Below, piece after piece: positions 8,783 to 19,564 of a DNA stretch of 64,000 nt. This stretch comes from Sphingobium abikonense NBRC 16140. GTDB taxonomy: Bacteria; Pseudomonadota; Alphaproteobacteria; Sphingomonadales; Sphingomonadaceae. The notes beneath the pieces are model-generated. The model saw nothing but the letters and a program-made list of their open reading frames with translations. It did not search any database and was not told the DNA's origin. The stretch's first letter is position 1. Each line of letters starts with the position of its first letter. Position numbers and translations under genes: made by a program. The stretch is from assembly GCF_001598335.1 (NCBI RefSeq), contig NZ_BCYT01000016.1, positions 1 to 64,000 of the forward strand, written 5' to 3'.

Positions 8783-9655
8783 TCAGGCTGCGCCTTGCAG
8801 CTTATCCTGCGTTTTCGTCTCGAAATCGCTGGCGTCATGGCGTTCGTGCAACTGCTCTTCCAGCGGGCCGTTCGCCTTATTCACCATGCGGCCGCGCTTG
8901 ACGGCGGGGCGCTCGTCAATCTGTTTGGCCCAGCGCACGACATTCTTATAGCTGGCGACGTCCAGAAATTCCGCGGCGTCATAGGCGCGGCCCAGCACCA
9001 GCCCGCCATACCAGGGCCAGATGGCGATATCGGCGATGCTGTAGTCGTCGCCCGCCATATAGTCATTGTCCGCCAGATGCCGGTCGAGCACGTCGAGCTG
9101 ACGCTTCACTTCCATGGCGTAGCGGTTGATCGGATATTCATATTTTTCCGGCGCATAGGCGTAGAAATGGCCAAAGCCGCCGCCCAGCAACGGGCCGGCG
9201 CCCATCTGCCAGAACAGCCAACTGAGCGCGGCGGTGCGCGCGGCGGGATCTGTGGGCAGGAATTTGCCGAATTTTTCGGCGAGATAGAGCAGGATCGCCC
9301 CGGATTCGAAGACGCGCTGCGGCGGGGAGACGCTATGGTCCATCAGCGCCGGGATCTTGCTGTTGGGGTTGACGGCGACGAAGCCGCTGGAAAACTGGTC
9401 GCCATCACCGATCTTGATGAGCCAGGCGTCATAGTCCGCCGCGCTGACGCCGGCCTCCAGCAATTCCTCCAGCATGATCGCGGCCTTTTGCCCATTGGGT
9501 GTGGCGAGCGAATAGAGTTGCAGCTTGTGCTTGCCGACCGGCAGATCCTTGTCATGGGTGGGGCCGGCGATCGGCCGGTTGATATTGGCGAACTGACCGC
9601 CGCTGGCCTTGTCCCAAGTCCAGACCTTGGGCGGGGTATAGGGAGTATCGCTCAT
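8783..9655 (-). CDS. yghU: YghU-type glutathione transferase/disulfide reductase
   Basis: A 290-residue member of the Nu-class GST family whose E. coli relative reduces disulfides using two bound glutathiones. The ATG at 9655 begins MSDTPYTPPKVWTWDKASGG, matching the characteristic N-terminal extension, followed by NRPIAGPTHDKDLPVGKH and the thioredoxin-fold segment YSLATPNGQKAAIMLEELLEAG. The C-terminal helical domain contains SIADIAIWPWYGGL. No signal peptide is present, so it is cytoplasmic. It is divergent from groES; the 316-base gap between them holds the groES promoter and CIRCE site but no other gene that I can see. Confidence 0.88.
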   Translation of the reverse strand: MSDTPYTPPKVWTWDKASGGQFANINRPIAGPTHDKDLPVGKHKLQLYSLATPNGQKAAIMLEELLEAGVSAADYDAWLIKIGDGDQFSSGFVAVNPNSKIPALMDHSVSPPQRVFESGAILLYLAEKFGKFLPTDPAARTAALSWLFWQMGAGPLLGGGFGHFYAYAPEKYEYPINRYAMEVKRQLDVLDRHLADNDYMAGDDYSIADIAIWPWYGGLVLGRAYDAAEFLDVASYKNVVRWAKQIDERPAVKRGRMVNKANGPLEEQLHERHDASDFETKTQDKLQGAA

Positions 9656-9805
9656 CGGAAATTCCTCATGACGCTGGAAGACAGGACGGCAGGTAGGAAG
9701 CCGTGCGAGGGGCGGCAAGGCGCACGGCTGGCGCGAGAGGCGTCCTGCCGCAGAAGCATCGCTGAAAAATGTTCCGTGGCTTAGCGAAAAAGATGCGGGA
9801 ACCCT

Positions 9806-9836
9806 CTTGACGCTCTGGCCGCACAGGCCATATTCG
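9806..9836 (+). promoter_or_regulatory. groESL promoter, RpoH-like or sigma-70-like
   Basis: CTTGACG at 9806-9812 is followed after about 16 bases by CCATATTCG (9828-9836). It fits a sigma-70 promoter (TTGACG, 18-base spacer, TATTCG) and also resembles the heat-shock sigma-32 class (CTTGA ... CCATAT). It lies directly before the CIRCE operator. The leader from CIRCE to the groES start is about 100 bases with no open frame of note. Confidence 0.55.
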
Positions 9837-9841
9837 CGTCG

Positions 9842-9868
9842 CTAGCACTCGACGTCAAAGAGTGCTAA
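9842..9868 (+). promoter_or_regulatory. CIRCE operator (HrcA binding site)
   Basis: CTAGCACTC (9842-9850), nine bases, then GAGTGCTAA (9860-9868). This matches the CIRCE consensus TTAGCACTC-N9-GAGTGCTAA at all but one base. HrcA is the known repressor; hrcA itself is not in the window. The position just downstream of the promoter fits repression of groESL. Confidence 0.93.
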
Positions 9869-9971
9869 CACAGGAAAGTTCATCGGGAGACGGACCGGCG
9901 CGACGGGTCAGCGGGCTCTATGGTCCGCCACCGCCGCTATCCCCTCCATCGCCAAGGGAAAGGCACTTAAC

Positions 9972-10259
9972 ATGGCATTTCGTCCGTTGCACGACCGTGT
10001 TCTCGTCCGCCGCGTGGAAGCGGAAGAGAAGACTGCTGGTGGCATCATCATCCCCGACACCGCCAAGGAAAAGCCGCAGGAAGGCGAAATCGTGTCCGTC
10101 GGAACCGGCTCCAAGGCCGACGACGGCAAGGTCACGCCGCTGGACGTCAAGGCCGGCGACCGCATCCTGTTCGGCAAGTGGTCGGGCACCGAAGTCAAGG
10201 TTGATGGCGAAGACCTGCTCATCATGAAGGAAAGCGACATTCTGGGCGTCATCGCCTGA
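9972..10259 (+). CDS. groS: Co-chaperonin GroES
   Basis: The 95-residue lid of the GroEL folding chamber, beginning [16 protein letters not shown] and ending [13 protein letters not shown], with the mobile-loop region ([19 protein letters not shown]) intact. It is cytoplasmic. It is the first gene of the groESL operon; groEL starts 50 bases downstream. Regulation is shown by the CIRCE site and the heat-shock-like promoter upstream. Confidence 0.98.
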   Translation: MAFRPLHDRVLVRRVEAEEKTAGGIIIPDTAKEKPQEGEIVSVGTGSKADDGKVTPLDVKAGDRILFGKWSGTEVKVDGEDLLIMKESDILGVIA

Positions 10260-10279
10260 TCGCACTCCGCTTTTCCTAA

Positions 10280-11953
<1,674 letters not shown>

Positions 11954-11979
11954 GTCTACCGACCTGCGAAACAGGAAGA

Positions 11980-12008
11980 GGCCGGCGGAGCGATCCGCCG
12001 GCCTTTTT
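11980..12008 (+). terminator. groESL rho-independent terminator
   Basis: A perfect 10-bp stem, GGCCGGCGGA / TCCGCCGGCC, with a GCGA loop, followed by TTTTT. It lies 27 bases after the groEL stop and may also shield the convergent GNAT gene. Confidence 0.92.
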
Positions 12009-12017
12009 CTTTGTCCC

Positions 12018-12779
12018 TCACGCTTTGGACAGCACCGCCATCGGCAACTGGGCGCGCACCGCAAAACCCAGGCTGCGATAAAGGGCGATGGTGCGGTCGT
12101 GGCTGGCATAGGCGTGGAGGAACGGCGTTTCGCCTCGGTCCTGCATGTGCCGCGCGATCCGTCGCATCAGATGACCGGCAAGGCCGCGGCCGCGATGATC
12201 GGGGTGGGTGCACACGCCGCTGATTTCGGCAAAGCCCGGCATCCGCATCCGCTCGCCCGCCATGGCGATCAGGCGGTCCTGTTCGCGCACGCCGATGAAG
12301 CGGCCAAGGCGATGGGTGCGGGCGCGGAACGGGCCGGGCCGCGTCAGCAGCGCCAGGACCAGCATGTCGGGGGCGTCCGCTTCGCCCAGTTCCTGCCAGT
12401 CCGGGCCGCTGCCACCGATCTCCACGGGGCGGTCCGCCACCATTTGCGCCAGCATGGCGGTACGAACGACCTGCATGCCGGGCGGAGGAGCCGCCAGCGC
12501 GTCGCGGCCCAGCAGCCAGAGTTCATCGCCCGGTGGCAATAGAGGGGCAAGCGCGGTCATTTCCGTGGGCAAGCCATGGGCGGTAGCCGCGAAGGGGCCA
12601 TGATCGCGGTCCAGCCGAATTGCCTGCGCATCGCCCTGCGCCAGGGATGCCCAGCCGCCTTGCAGGCTGTTCCAAATGGGTGTGTCGAGCGGATGAATGG
12701 CATTGGCTCCCTGTTCGATGTGAGGGGCGACGTCGCCCAATGGCGGCTGATGGTCAACCGCGCCCGCCCTGGCTGACAT
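12018..12779 (-). CDS. GNAT family N-acetyltransferase
   Basis: A 253-residue protein whose C-terminal half is a GNAT acetyl-CoA-dependent acyltransferase: GFAEISGVCTHPDHRGRGLA (about 182-201) is the beta4-alpha3 acetyl-CoA-binding motif, and the late TIALYRSLGF (230-239) is the usual beta6-alpha4 element. The N-terminal half (residues 1-150) looks like a second, degenerate GNAT-like lobe, as in FR47-type proteins. The substrate is unknown. The start at ATG 12779 is divergent from the GTG-started gene at 12853, leaving 73 bases for two promoters. Confidence 0.82.
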   Translation of the reverse strand: MSARAGAVDHQPPLGDVAPHIEQGANAIHPLDTPIWNSLQGGWASLAQGDAQAIRLDRDHGPFAATAHGLPTEMTALAPLLPPGDELWLLGRDALAAPPPGMQVVRTAMLAQMVADRPVEIGGSGPDWQELGEADAPDMLVLALLTRPGPFRARTHRLGRFIGVREQDRLIAMAGERMRMPGFAEISGVCTHPDHRGRGLAGHLMRRIARHMQDRGETPFLHAYASHDRTIALYRSLGFAVRAQLPMAVLSKA

Positions 12780-12852
12780 AGGTTAGTCGCTTTTATGGGA
12801 ACGGGGGCCTGTCTCCGGGATTTGTTGGGCAACGGAATAGAAAGGTCTGAAC

Positions 12853-13740
12853 GTGGCGACCCAACTCAAGGATGAGGAATCCCAATTTCTCCAGGATTCG
12901 TTCCAGCAGCAACTGAGCCGGTGGAATCGACGACGGCTTTCGCCCGGCTTTCCCGACGACTGGTCGGCCGATCGCTTCAACGAAGATCAGCGCATGGCGC
13001 GGCTGGAACATGCCTTCATCGAGGAATTGCGCGCGGAAGTGCGCGTCGAAGCCGCCCAGGCACCGACGGATGTGGACGGCTTCATCGCCTGGTTCGAAGG
13101 GCTTGAGGCAACAGGGCCGGGACAGCATGACAGCCTGTTCCCCTGGCTCGCCGAAGACGCGCAGATGGACCATATCCGCTGGTTTCTGTCGCAGGAAGCG
13201 GCGGGCGAAGCGGGTTTCGACGATCTGGTAGCGATGACGCAGGTCAAGATCCCGGACCGGGCCAAGATGGAGTTGGCGCGCAATTACTGGGACGAGATGG
13301 GCCGGGGCAATATCAAGGGCATGCACGGCCCTATGCTGGGGCAACTGGTCGACCTGCTCGACCTTGATACTTGCATCGAGCATACCGTCTGGGAAAGCCT
13401 GGCGCTGGCCAATGCGATGACGGCGATGGCGACGCAGCGTTGCTATAGCTGGCACAGCATCGGCGCCCTGGGCGTGATCGAGCTGACGGCGCCGGGCCGG
13501 TCGGCGCAAACGGCGCGCGCCTTGCGCCGCGTGGGCCTGTCGACCAGCCAGCGCCGCTATTTCGATCTGCATGCGGTGCTGGACATCAAGCACAGCGCCG
13601 ACTGGAACGAGGAAGCGATCAAGCCGCTGGTGGCGGCGGACCCGCGGCGCGCCACCGCCATGGCCGAAGGGGCGCTCATTCGCTTGCGCTGCGGCGCGCG
13701 ATGCTTCGATCGCTATCGTGCGCATTTCGGACTGGACTGA
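12853..13740 (+). CDS. Heme-oxygenase-fold, iron-containing redox enzyme family protein
   Basis: A 295-residue all-helical cytoplasmic protein. The pattern of acidic and histidine residues fits the iron-containing redox (HDO, Haem_oxygenas_2-like) family: E115 in WFLSQEAAGE, E148 and H158 in WDEMGRGNIKGMHG, E210 in GVIEL, and the helix FDLHAVLDIKHSADW with H240, D244 and H247. Such folds bind two irons and oxidise small molecules or amino-acid-derived substrates; the substrate here is unknown. The start is GTG 12853, after AAAGG. A lone receiver gene follows five bases after the stop, so the pair is likely one operon. The metal ligands are inferred from motif spacing only. Confidence 0.75.
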   Translation: MATQLKDEESQFLQDSFQQQLSRWNRRRLSPGFPDDWSADRFNEDQRMARLEHAFIEELRAEVRVEAAQAPTDVDGFIAWFEGLEATGPGQHDSLFPWLAEDAQMDHIRWFLSQEAAGEAGFDDLVAMTQVKIPDRAKMELARNYWDEMGRGNIKGMHGPMLGQLVDLLDLDTCIEHTVWESLALANAMTAMATQRCYSWHSIGALGVIELTAPGRSAQTARALRRVGLSTSQRRYFDLHAVLDIKHSADWNEEAIKPLVAADPRRATAMAEGALIRLRCGARCFDRYRAHFGLD

Positions 13741-13745
13741 TCGCC

Positions 13746-14099
13746 ATGGCCGAATTGCCCCGCATATTGCTGGTGGAAGATGACAGCCGTGTCGCCGCTC
13801 TGATCGCGGACATGCTGGAAGAGGCCGACTATACCGTCGATGGGCCATATGCGACGCTGGCCGACGGAATGGCGGCGCTGGCGACGCGGTTTCCGGCGGG
13901 CGCCGTGCTGGACCTGGCCTTGCGCGGGAGTGATGCCGGGCTGCTGGCCGACGATCTGGATGCCTATGGCATCCCTTATGTCTTTTGCTCCGGGGCGGCG
14001 CGCCATGAAGTGATCGGCACGCACCCGCACACGCCGGTGCTCGCCAAGCCCGACGGCATCCGGCATATCGTCGGCACGCTGAACCGCCTGATTCACTAG
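13746..14099 (+). CDS. Single-domain response regulator (receiver only)
   Basis: A 117-residue CheY-like receiver without an output domain. The acidic pocket is EDD (11-13), the phospho-acceptor is D56 in AVLDLALRG, the switch residue is S82 in FCSGA, and the conserved lysine is K101 in VLAKP. It would accept phosphate from a histidine kinase or phosphotransferase not encoded nearby; a ChpT-type phosphotransferase lies at 57.7 kb, but a link is speculative. The ATG at 13746 is chosen because the family start MAELPRILLVEDD begins there, five bases after the upstream gene. Confidence 0.88.
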   Translation: MAELPRILLVEDDSRVAALIADMLEEADYTVDGPYATLADGMAALATRFPAGAVLDLALRGSDAGLLADDLDAYGIPYVFCSGAARHEVIGTHPHTPVLAKPDGIRHIVGTLNRLIH

Positions 14100-14212
14100 G
14101 GCGTTTGGACAAATCAGCTGGCAATGCGGGATGACCGGGATGGGTGGTTAGCGGACCGACTGCTCCCGAAAGGCAAGCAGCATTAAAGAAGACCGTCCGA
14201 TAGTTTCCAGCC

Positions 14213-14743
14213 CTATCGTTGGGAACGTCCGAGGCGATACGCCGCAAGAATTCTCTTGCCCTCTGCCGCCATGTCTACTTCTTCTGCTAATCTGCTGTAG
14301 TCGAAAAGGACTTCCCAGTCTGCTCCTCGATCCGTTATTTCTATCCCGCAGGGAAATCGTAAGTCCACTTTTGTTGCCTTGGCATCGCAAAACACCGTTC
14401 CCCAAGGTTTATGAAATACCTTTATCTCCCGCGACAAAAACCTCGATAGTGGAGAGCCTAGCTTTCCATGATAATTCAACATAACGCTTGTGCGCGTAGG
14501 TCTGCCATCTTCCGTGTTGAATACGAACCTCAAGAAGTCCACATCTTCTTTGTCTGGCGTAGGTGGAGTGTCTATGTGGACATAGGTTGGCGGCAAAGCG
14601 CCATCATCCAGAACGAAATCGACTTGGCCAGTCGGGAAATGATAAAGCGCGTTGCCGACCCTAAAGGCCGATGGCTCTTCCTCGCTGCATGATGCACATG
14701 CGCTCAAGGCCGTATAGCTAGCAAATCTTAGCAACCTAATCAT
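14213..14743 (-). CDS. Putative lipoprotein of unknown function, A+T-rich gene
   Basis: A 176-residue protein. The ATG at 14743 is preceded by GGAG eight bases upstream and begins with a short hydrophobic signal ending in the lipobox LSAC (about residues 14-17), so it is probably a lipoprotein. The mature part has no motif that I recognise. Base composition is clearly more A+T-rich than the neighbours and codon choice is unlike them, which suggests recent acquisition. Sequences GGACAAATCAG at 14107 and its near-inverse CTGAATTTGTCC at 14814 flank it. There is no partner gene in the same style beside it. Confidence 0.6.
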   Translation of the reverse strand: MIRLLRFASYTALSACASCSEEEPSAFRVGNALYHFPTGQVDFVLDDGALPPTYVHIDTPPTPDKEDVDFLRFVFNTEDGRPTRTSVMLNYHGKLGSPLSRFLSREIKVFHKPWGTVFCDAKATKVDLRFPCGIEITDRGADWEVLFDYSRLAEEVDMAAEGKRILAAYRLGRSQR

Positions 14744-14865
14744 AGGCAGTGCTCCATTCTGCCGACTTGCCATTCATCGCTTAAAGGACTGCTAATGGTC
14801 GTTCGCGGACAGTCTGAATTTGTCCACGCGCTCTATTCTACCGTCCGCCACTCCATTGCGCGCGT

Positions 14866-16041
14866 CTACCGCTTGCGCGTCAGTTCGCGCATCGCTGAAT
14901 CGATACCGCCCAGCGTCAGTGGGAACATCCTGTCCTGCACCAAGTCGCGGATCATCCGGGTCGACTGGCTATAGGTCCAGTGCGCCTCCGGCGTGGGGTT
15001 GAGCCACACCGTCGCCGGATAGGTATGCGCCACCCGTTGCAGCCAGACGGCGCCTGCTTCCTCGTTCATATGTTCGACCGACCCGCCCGGATGGCTGATC
15101 TCATAGGGGCTCATCGCCGCGTCGCCGACGAAGATGACCTTATAGTCATGGCCATATTTGTGGAGGATGTCCCAGGTCGGCGTCCGCTCCGAAAAGCGGC
15201 GACGATTATCCTTCCACACGCCTTCATACAGGCAATTGTGGAAATAGAAGAATTCCATATTCTTGAACTCGCCGGTCGCGGCGGAGAATAATTCCTCGCA
15301 GAGCGTAATGAACGGATCCATCGATCCGCCCACATCCAGGAACAGCAGCAGCTTGACCGCATTGTGCCGTTCGGGCCGCATGCGAATGTCGAGCCATCCC
15401 TGCCGCGCGGTGCCGCGGATGGTGGCGTCCAGGTCCAGCTCCTCGGCAGCGCCGTCGCGCGCAAAACGGCGCAGGCGGCGCAGCGCGACCTTGATATTGC
15501 GCGTGCCGAGTTCCTTCTGATTGTCGAGATTGGCGAATTCGCGCTTTTCCCACACCTTGATCGCGCGTTTGTGCCGGCTCTGCCCGCCGATCCGCACCCC
15601 TTCCGGATTATAGCCGCCATGGCCGAAGGGAGAGGTGCCGCCCGTGCCGATCCATTTGTTGCCGCCCTGATGCCGGTCCTTCTGTTCCTCCAGCCGCTGC
15701 TTGAGCGTCTTCATGATCTCGTCCCAGTCGCCCAGGGATTTGATCTTCTCCATCTCTTCGGGGCTGAGGAATTTTTCGGCGACGAGGCGCAGCCATTCCT
15801 CGGGAATGTCGGCCTCGACGCCATCGTCGCTCATGATCCCCTTGAATATCCGCGCGAAGACCTGATCGAAGCGATCGAGCAGCGCTTCGTCCTTCACATA
15901 GGTGGCGCGGGCTAGATAGTAAAAATCCTCCGGCCGGCGGGCGATGACGTCGCGATCCAGCGCTTCGAGCAGCAGCAGATGTTCCTTGATGCTGGCCGGT
16001 ATGCCGGCGGTGCGCAGCGCGTCGAGGAAGTTGAGCAACAT
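14866..16041 (-). CDS. vWA-domain (CoxE-like) protein
   Basis: A 391-residue cytoplasmic protein from the ATG at 16041. The last third is a von Willebrand A domain with the MIDAS variant DVGGSMD (236-242; D and S present), and later GDAAMSPYE. The first part is helical and charged, with [21 protein letters not shown] in the middle. Proteins of this type usually act with a MoxR AAA+ ATPase; one is encoded at 19976-20821 on the same strand, separated here by four other genes. The function of this MoxR-vWA pair in sphingomonads is not established. It is divergent from the chemoreceptor gene. Confidence 0.88.
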   Translation of the reverse strand: MLLNFLDALRTAGIPASIKEHLLLLEALDRDVIARRPEDFYYLARATYVKDEALLDRFDQVFARIFKGIMSDDGVEADIPEEWLRLVAEKFLSPEEMEKIKSLGDWDEIMKTLKQRLEEQKDRHQGGNKWIGTGGTSPFGHGGYNPEGVRIGGQSRHKRAIKVWEKREFANLDNQKELGTRNIKVALRRLRRFARDGAAEELDLDATIRGTARQGWLDIRMRPERHNAVKLLLFLDVGGSMDPFITLCEELFSAATGEFKNMEFFYFHNCLYEGVWKDNRRRFSERTPTWDILHKYGHDYKVIFVGDAAMSPYEISHPGGSVEHMNEEAGAVWLQRVAHTYPATVWLNPTPEAHWTYSQSTRMIRDLVQDRMFPLTLGGIDSAMRELTRKR

Positions 16042-16171
16042 GACACGCCTTGTCCGGCAGCGCGGATGGGGATGCAAGCCCAACGACCCAACAAACCGAC
16101 AGAATATTAAGTGTTGCAGTGCATGGTTAATCCGGCACTATTCATGTTGCGGGCAAATAAGCGGGGTAGCA

Positions 16172-17551
16172 TTGGAAAACAGGGGGTTGTTGGCTGATCT
16201 GGGGGAACAATCAGGCGACATAGCATTGCAGTGCAGCGAAACGGCAGGCTTTCTGGGCGAGGTGGATCATCGCATTCAGGCGGACAGCACGCGCCTTGAC
16301 CGGTTGCAAGCGAACATGACTCGGCTGGCGGAAAGCCAGGGCGAAAGCGTAGCGGCGGCGCAGGAGCTCAGCCAGACCGCCCGGCGCGCGCAGCAGATCG
16401 TTGCAGACGGGCATGACGTCATCAGCCTGTCCCTGAATGAAGTGACGGCGCTCGTCGATCATGTCACCGGGATGGAAGGCCAATTACGCCGATTTCTGGC
16501 GGTTATCGAGGCGGTGGGCGACGTGTCGGGCCAGTTGAGCGCCATCGCGCGGCAGACCCGCCTGCTGGGCGTGAATGCCGCCATCGAGGCCGCGCGCGGG
16601 GGCGAGGCGACACGGGGCTTCGCCGTGGTCGCTGATGAAATTCGCCGGCTGGCCGAACAGGCGGGCGAGTCCTCCGCATCCGTGGCCGCCAAGCTGGGCC
16701 AGCTGGACCAGGATGCGCGCACGCTGATTCATGGGGTGGAGGATAATATCCTGCGGGGCCGGGGTGCAGGCACCCATATCGATCAGTTGCGGCTGCGCCT
16801 GGCGGACATGGCGTCGCTGGTCACGCAATTTGGCGAACGGTCCGGCACCATCGTCGATTGCACCGATGCCGCCAGCCGCGAAGTCGATGCGCTGACGCAG
16901 GGACTGGGCGAATTCAGCCTTTCCGCCCGCGAAAGCACGGCGCGGGTGGGTGCGGCGCTCACGCAACTGGAGGCGCTGGAGCAGATGGCCAACGCCATGC
17001 TCAATACGGCGGCGCATGGCGGGCAGGCGACGCGTAACAGCCGCTATATCGCGCTGGCGCAGCAGGGGGCTGAAGCGGTGCGCCTGGCGATCGGCGGCGC
17101 GCTGGATCGCGGGGCTCTGAGCCTGGAGGCCTTGTTCGACACCGATTATCAGCGCATCGAAGGCTCCGATCCCGCGCAATATCTGACCGGCTTCACCGCC
17201 TTTGCCGACGCGTCGCTGCGTCCGCTGCTCGACCGCCACAGTGCGCAGGATGACGCGGTCGTGGGCTGCTGCCTGATCGACATGAACGGCTATCTGCCGA
17301 CGCATATCAGTGCGCGCAGCCAGCCGCAGCGGCCGGGCGAGGGGCTATGGAATATGGAACATGCCCGCAACCGGCAGATATTCATGGATGCGCAGACCGG
17401 TCGCGCGCTCGACGGGGCCGATGACTTCTTCGTCTGCACCTACCGGCAGGACCTGGGCGAGGGGCGGTATCGGGCGCTGCGTAGCGTGTTCGTGCCGCTG
17501 ATCTTTGGCGGCCGGCGCTGGGGGCTTTATGAGGTCGGCTATCTGATCTGA
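16172..17551 (+). CDS. Soluble methyl-accepting chemotaxis protein
   Basis: A chemoreceptor signalling protein of about 459 residues if started at TTG 16172; no ATG is well placed, and the further-upstream ATG at 16040 lies inside the vWA gene start, so the start is uncertain. The receptor tip hairpin is clear at about residues 120-165: [20 protein letters not shown] followed by [14 protein letters not shown]. No membrane segment is present, so it is cytoplasmic. After the coiled coil comes a C-terminal module (about 320-459) ending [23 protein letters not shown] (here [20 protein letters not shown]) and [14 protein letters not shown], resembling the C-terminal sensor segment of some alphaproteobacterial chemoreceptors. 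No che genes are nearby. Its stop overlaps the convergent DUF817 gene by 13 bases. Confidence 0.85.
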   Translation: MENRGLLADLGEQSGDIALQCSETAGFLGEVDHRIQADSTRLDRLQANMTRLAESQGESVAAAQELSQTARRAQQIVADGHDVISLSLNEVTALVDHVTGMEGQLRRFLAVIEAVGDVSGQLSAIARQTRLLGVNAAIEAARGGEATRGFAVVADEIRRLAEQAGESSASVAAKLGQLDQDARTLIHGVEDNILRGRGAGTHIDQLRLRLADMASLVTQFGERSGTIVDCTDAASREVDALTQGLGEFSLSARESTARVGAALTQLEALEQMANAMLNTAAHGGQATRNSRYIALAQQGAEAVRLAIGGALDRGALSLEALFDTDYQRIEGSDPAQYLTGFTAFADASLRPLLDRHSAQDDAVVGCCLIDMNGYLPTHISARSQPQRPGEGLWNMEHARNRQIFMDAQTGRALDGADDFFVCTYRQDLGEGRYRALRSVFVPLIFGGRRWGLYEVGYLI

Positions 17552-18396
17552 TCGTTGCTGGCGCGAACGCCGTGGATCAGGGACACCAATACGAAGCTGA
17601 TGATCATGAGCAGATACCAGCTGCCCAATTTGGCGACGCTGACCATGTGCCAGCCGTCCCGCTGATCGGGATAGGTCCACGCATTGGCGAAGGTGCCGAT
17701 ATTTTCGGCCAGCCAGATGAAAAGGGCGACCAGGAAAAAGCCGAGCAGCAGCGGCATTGAACGTGGCGTGCGCCAGGGCGTGAAGACAATCCAGCTGCGG
17801 CCGAACAACGCGATGGCCGCGGCGAACAGGATCAGTCGGATATCGGGCAACCAATGATGGGCGAAGAAATTGACGTAGATCGCGCCGGCCAGCGCCACCG
17901 TCGCCCAGACCGGCGGATAGCGGGTGAAGCGAAAATCGAAGATGCGCCAGACCCGCGCAATATAGCTGCCGACGGCGGCATACATGAAGCCGGAGAAGAG
18001 CGGCACCGCGCCGATGTGGAGCAGGCTGGCTTCGGGATACATCCAAGAGCCGGCTTGCGTCTTGAACAATTCCATGACCGTGCCAATGACGTGGAAGGCG
18101 AAAATGACCTTGGCCTCCGCCCAGCTTTCCAGGCGAAAGGCCAGCATGGCCGCCTGGATCGCGAGCGCCGCCAGCGTCAGGAAATCATAGCGGTGCAGGG
18201 CGGCGTCGTTGGGATAGAAAAAATGCGTCGCCAGCAGCAATGCGAGCATCAACCCACCGAACAGGCAGGCCCAACCCTGTTTGAAACCGAAGAGCAGAAA
18301 TTCGAAGGCCCAGGCGCGCGGGCCGGGGGACAGGCGAATGGCCTCCAGCCGGGCGCGGATGCGCGCGAATCGGGTTGCGCCGGGGATGGGCCTCAT
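17539..18396 (-). CDS. DUF817 family membrane protein
   Basis: A 285-residue integral membrane protein with about seven to eight hydrophobic segments. Family-type motifs are [20 protein letters not shown] near the start, the [17 protein letters not shown] stretch and [20 protein letters not shown]. The function is unknown; no catalytic motif is apparent. The ATG at 18396 follows GAT codons of a short gap to the next minus-strand gene. The 3' end overlaps the convergent chemoreceptor gene. Confidence 0.85.
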   Translation of the reverse strand: MRPIPGATRFARIRARLEAIRLSPGPRAWAFEFLLFGFKQGWACLFGGLMLALLLATHFFYPNDAALHRYDFLTLAALAIQAAMLAFRLESWAEAKVIFAFHVIGTVMELFKTQAGSWMYPEASLLHIGAVPLFSGFMYAAVGSYIARVWRIFDFRFTRYPPVWATVALAGAIYVNFFAHHWLPDIRLILFAAAIALFGRSWIVFTPWRTPRSMPLLLGFFLVALFIWLAENIGTFANAWTYPDQRDGWHMVSVAKLGSWYLLMIISFVLVSLIHGVRASNDQIR

Positions 18397-18440
18397 GCGG
18401 TGGGCTTAGGGCACGAGGCGCAGCGCTGGAATATGCGCTC

Positions 18441-19484
18441 TCAGCGCCGGGCTGCGCCGCCCGGCTGCATCGTTGCTTCGCCGGTGGCCGCATAGGCGAC
18501 GATCGCCTGCGCCTGCGCGGTCTGTGGGTCCTTCCCGTCGAGAATGGCGGCGATCTGGCGCGCGCTCGGCACCCGGTCATAGGTGCCATAAAGGTCGGTC
18601 TGGCCCACCATATGAATTGACAGGCGATAGCCCTTGCCCGGCGCGGCGGGATCGAAGGCGAGCAGCGTGCCGCTGTCGTCGACCGGCACGATGATTGCGC
18701 CGTCGCTGCGCCCGGCCTGCTGGAGGATATCGTAGCGGCCCTCGGCGGTGTCGACCGCGCCGCGCAGGCAAAGCTGGTCCTTCCCGTCGCGGGGAATGCG
18801 GATATCCTGCGCTGGGGCGAGCGCGCTGTCCTTCGCGCGCGTCAATCTGGCCTCGCCGGCATCCGCCACCGGGCAGGCGGCGAATTGCGCCGGGGCGGTC
18901 ACGTGGAGCGACGCCTTGTCCTCGACCTGCAGGCCCGCCAGCATCGCGTCCAGGCCCGCAAGCACATCCCGGCGCCGTTCGGTCGGCCCGGTGACGCGGA
19001 TCTTGACGATCCAGCGCCCGGCATGGACGAAGCCCGCCGCCGTCGTCAGTGCGCCATCGGCGGCATCGTCATAGACCGCGCGAATGGCCCGGCCCGCCAG
19101 TCCGTCGACCGCCGCTGTGCCATAGGCCGTCCGGCGCGTCTTTGCGCCAAACCGCTCCATGATCGCCTTGTCGGTCATATAGGCGGCGAGCGATGCGTCG
19201 GCATAGGTCGGCATATAGACGTAGAAGGTCGCCTGGACCGCGCCGTCCTGCGAGAGATATTGCGCATAATTGTCGACCGCGCGCCCGCCATTGGACGCTT
19301 CCCCGCTTTTGGTGAGGGACAGGCCGCCGACGGTCTGCGGCAGGCTGATGCCCGCGGCATTGGCGCGCAGGGCGGTGGCCGTCGGGGTCCATGCCTCCAT
19401 GTCCGGCGCCGCCTGCGCGAGTGCGGGCGTCGCCAGACCAAGGGCGATGGGCAGAAAGAACAAGGCGCGTGCGGGCATGGGCAT
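18441..19484 (-). CDS. Exported protein of unknown function
   Basis: A 347-residue protein with a clear cleavable signal peptide (residues 1-23, ending ATPALAQA), so periplasmic or secreted. Two ATGs lie six bases apart (19484, 19478); the ribosome site GGAGAGG is better spaced from the second. The mature sequence has no motif that I can name. A segment at about 60-170 (ASNGGRAVDNYAQYLSQDGA ... IVKIRVTG) looks like a compact alpha/beta domain. It sits between GFA and DUF817 genes on the same strand. Confidence 0.7.
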   Translation of the reverse strand: MPMPARALFFLPIALGLATPALAQAAPDMEAWTPTATALRANAAGISLPQTVGGLSLTKSGEASNGGRAVDNYAQYLSQDGAVQATFYVYMPTYADASLAAYMTDKAIMERFGAKTRRTAYGTAAVDGLAGRAIRAVYDDAADGALTTAAGFVHAGRWIVKIRVTGPTERRRDVLAGLDAMLAGLQVEDKASLHVTAPAQFAACPVADAGEARLTRAKDSALAPAQDIRIPRDGKDQLCLRGAVDTAEGRYDILQQAGRSDGAIIVPVDDSGTLLAFDPAAPGKGYRLSIHMVGQTDLYGTYDRVPSARQIAAILDGKDPQTAQAQAIVAYAATGEATMQPGGAARR

Positions 19485-19564
19485 CCCTCTCCAGAACCAG
19501 ACCGTCTTGGCGCGGCCTTGAACTATGACAGGGAGGCTACAGGCTTGCCCGGCGGGCGCAAGCC

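Noticed and set aside
14313-14700. Plus-strand frame at 14468-14692 inside the A+T-rich island
   Set aside because: It is opposite the lipoprotein gene, lacks a ribosome site, and has no recognisable features.
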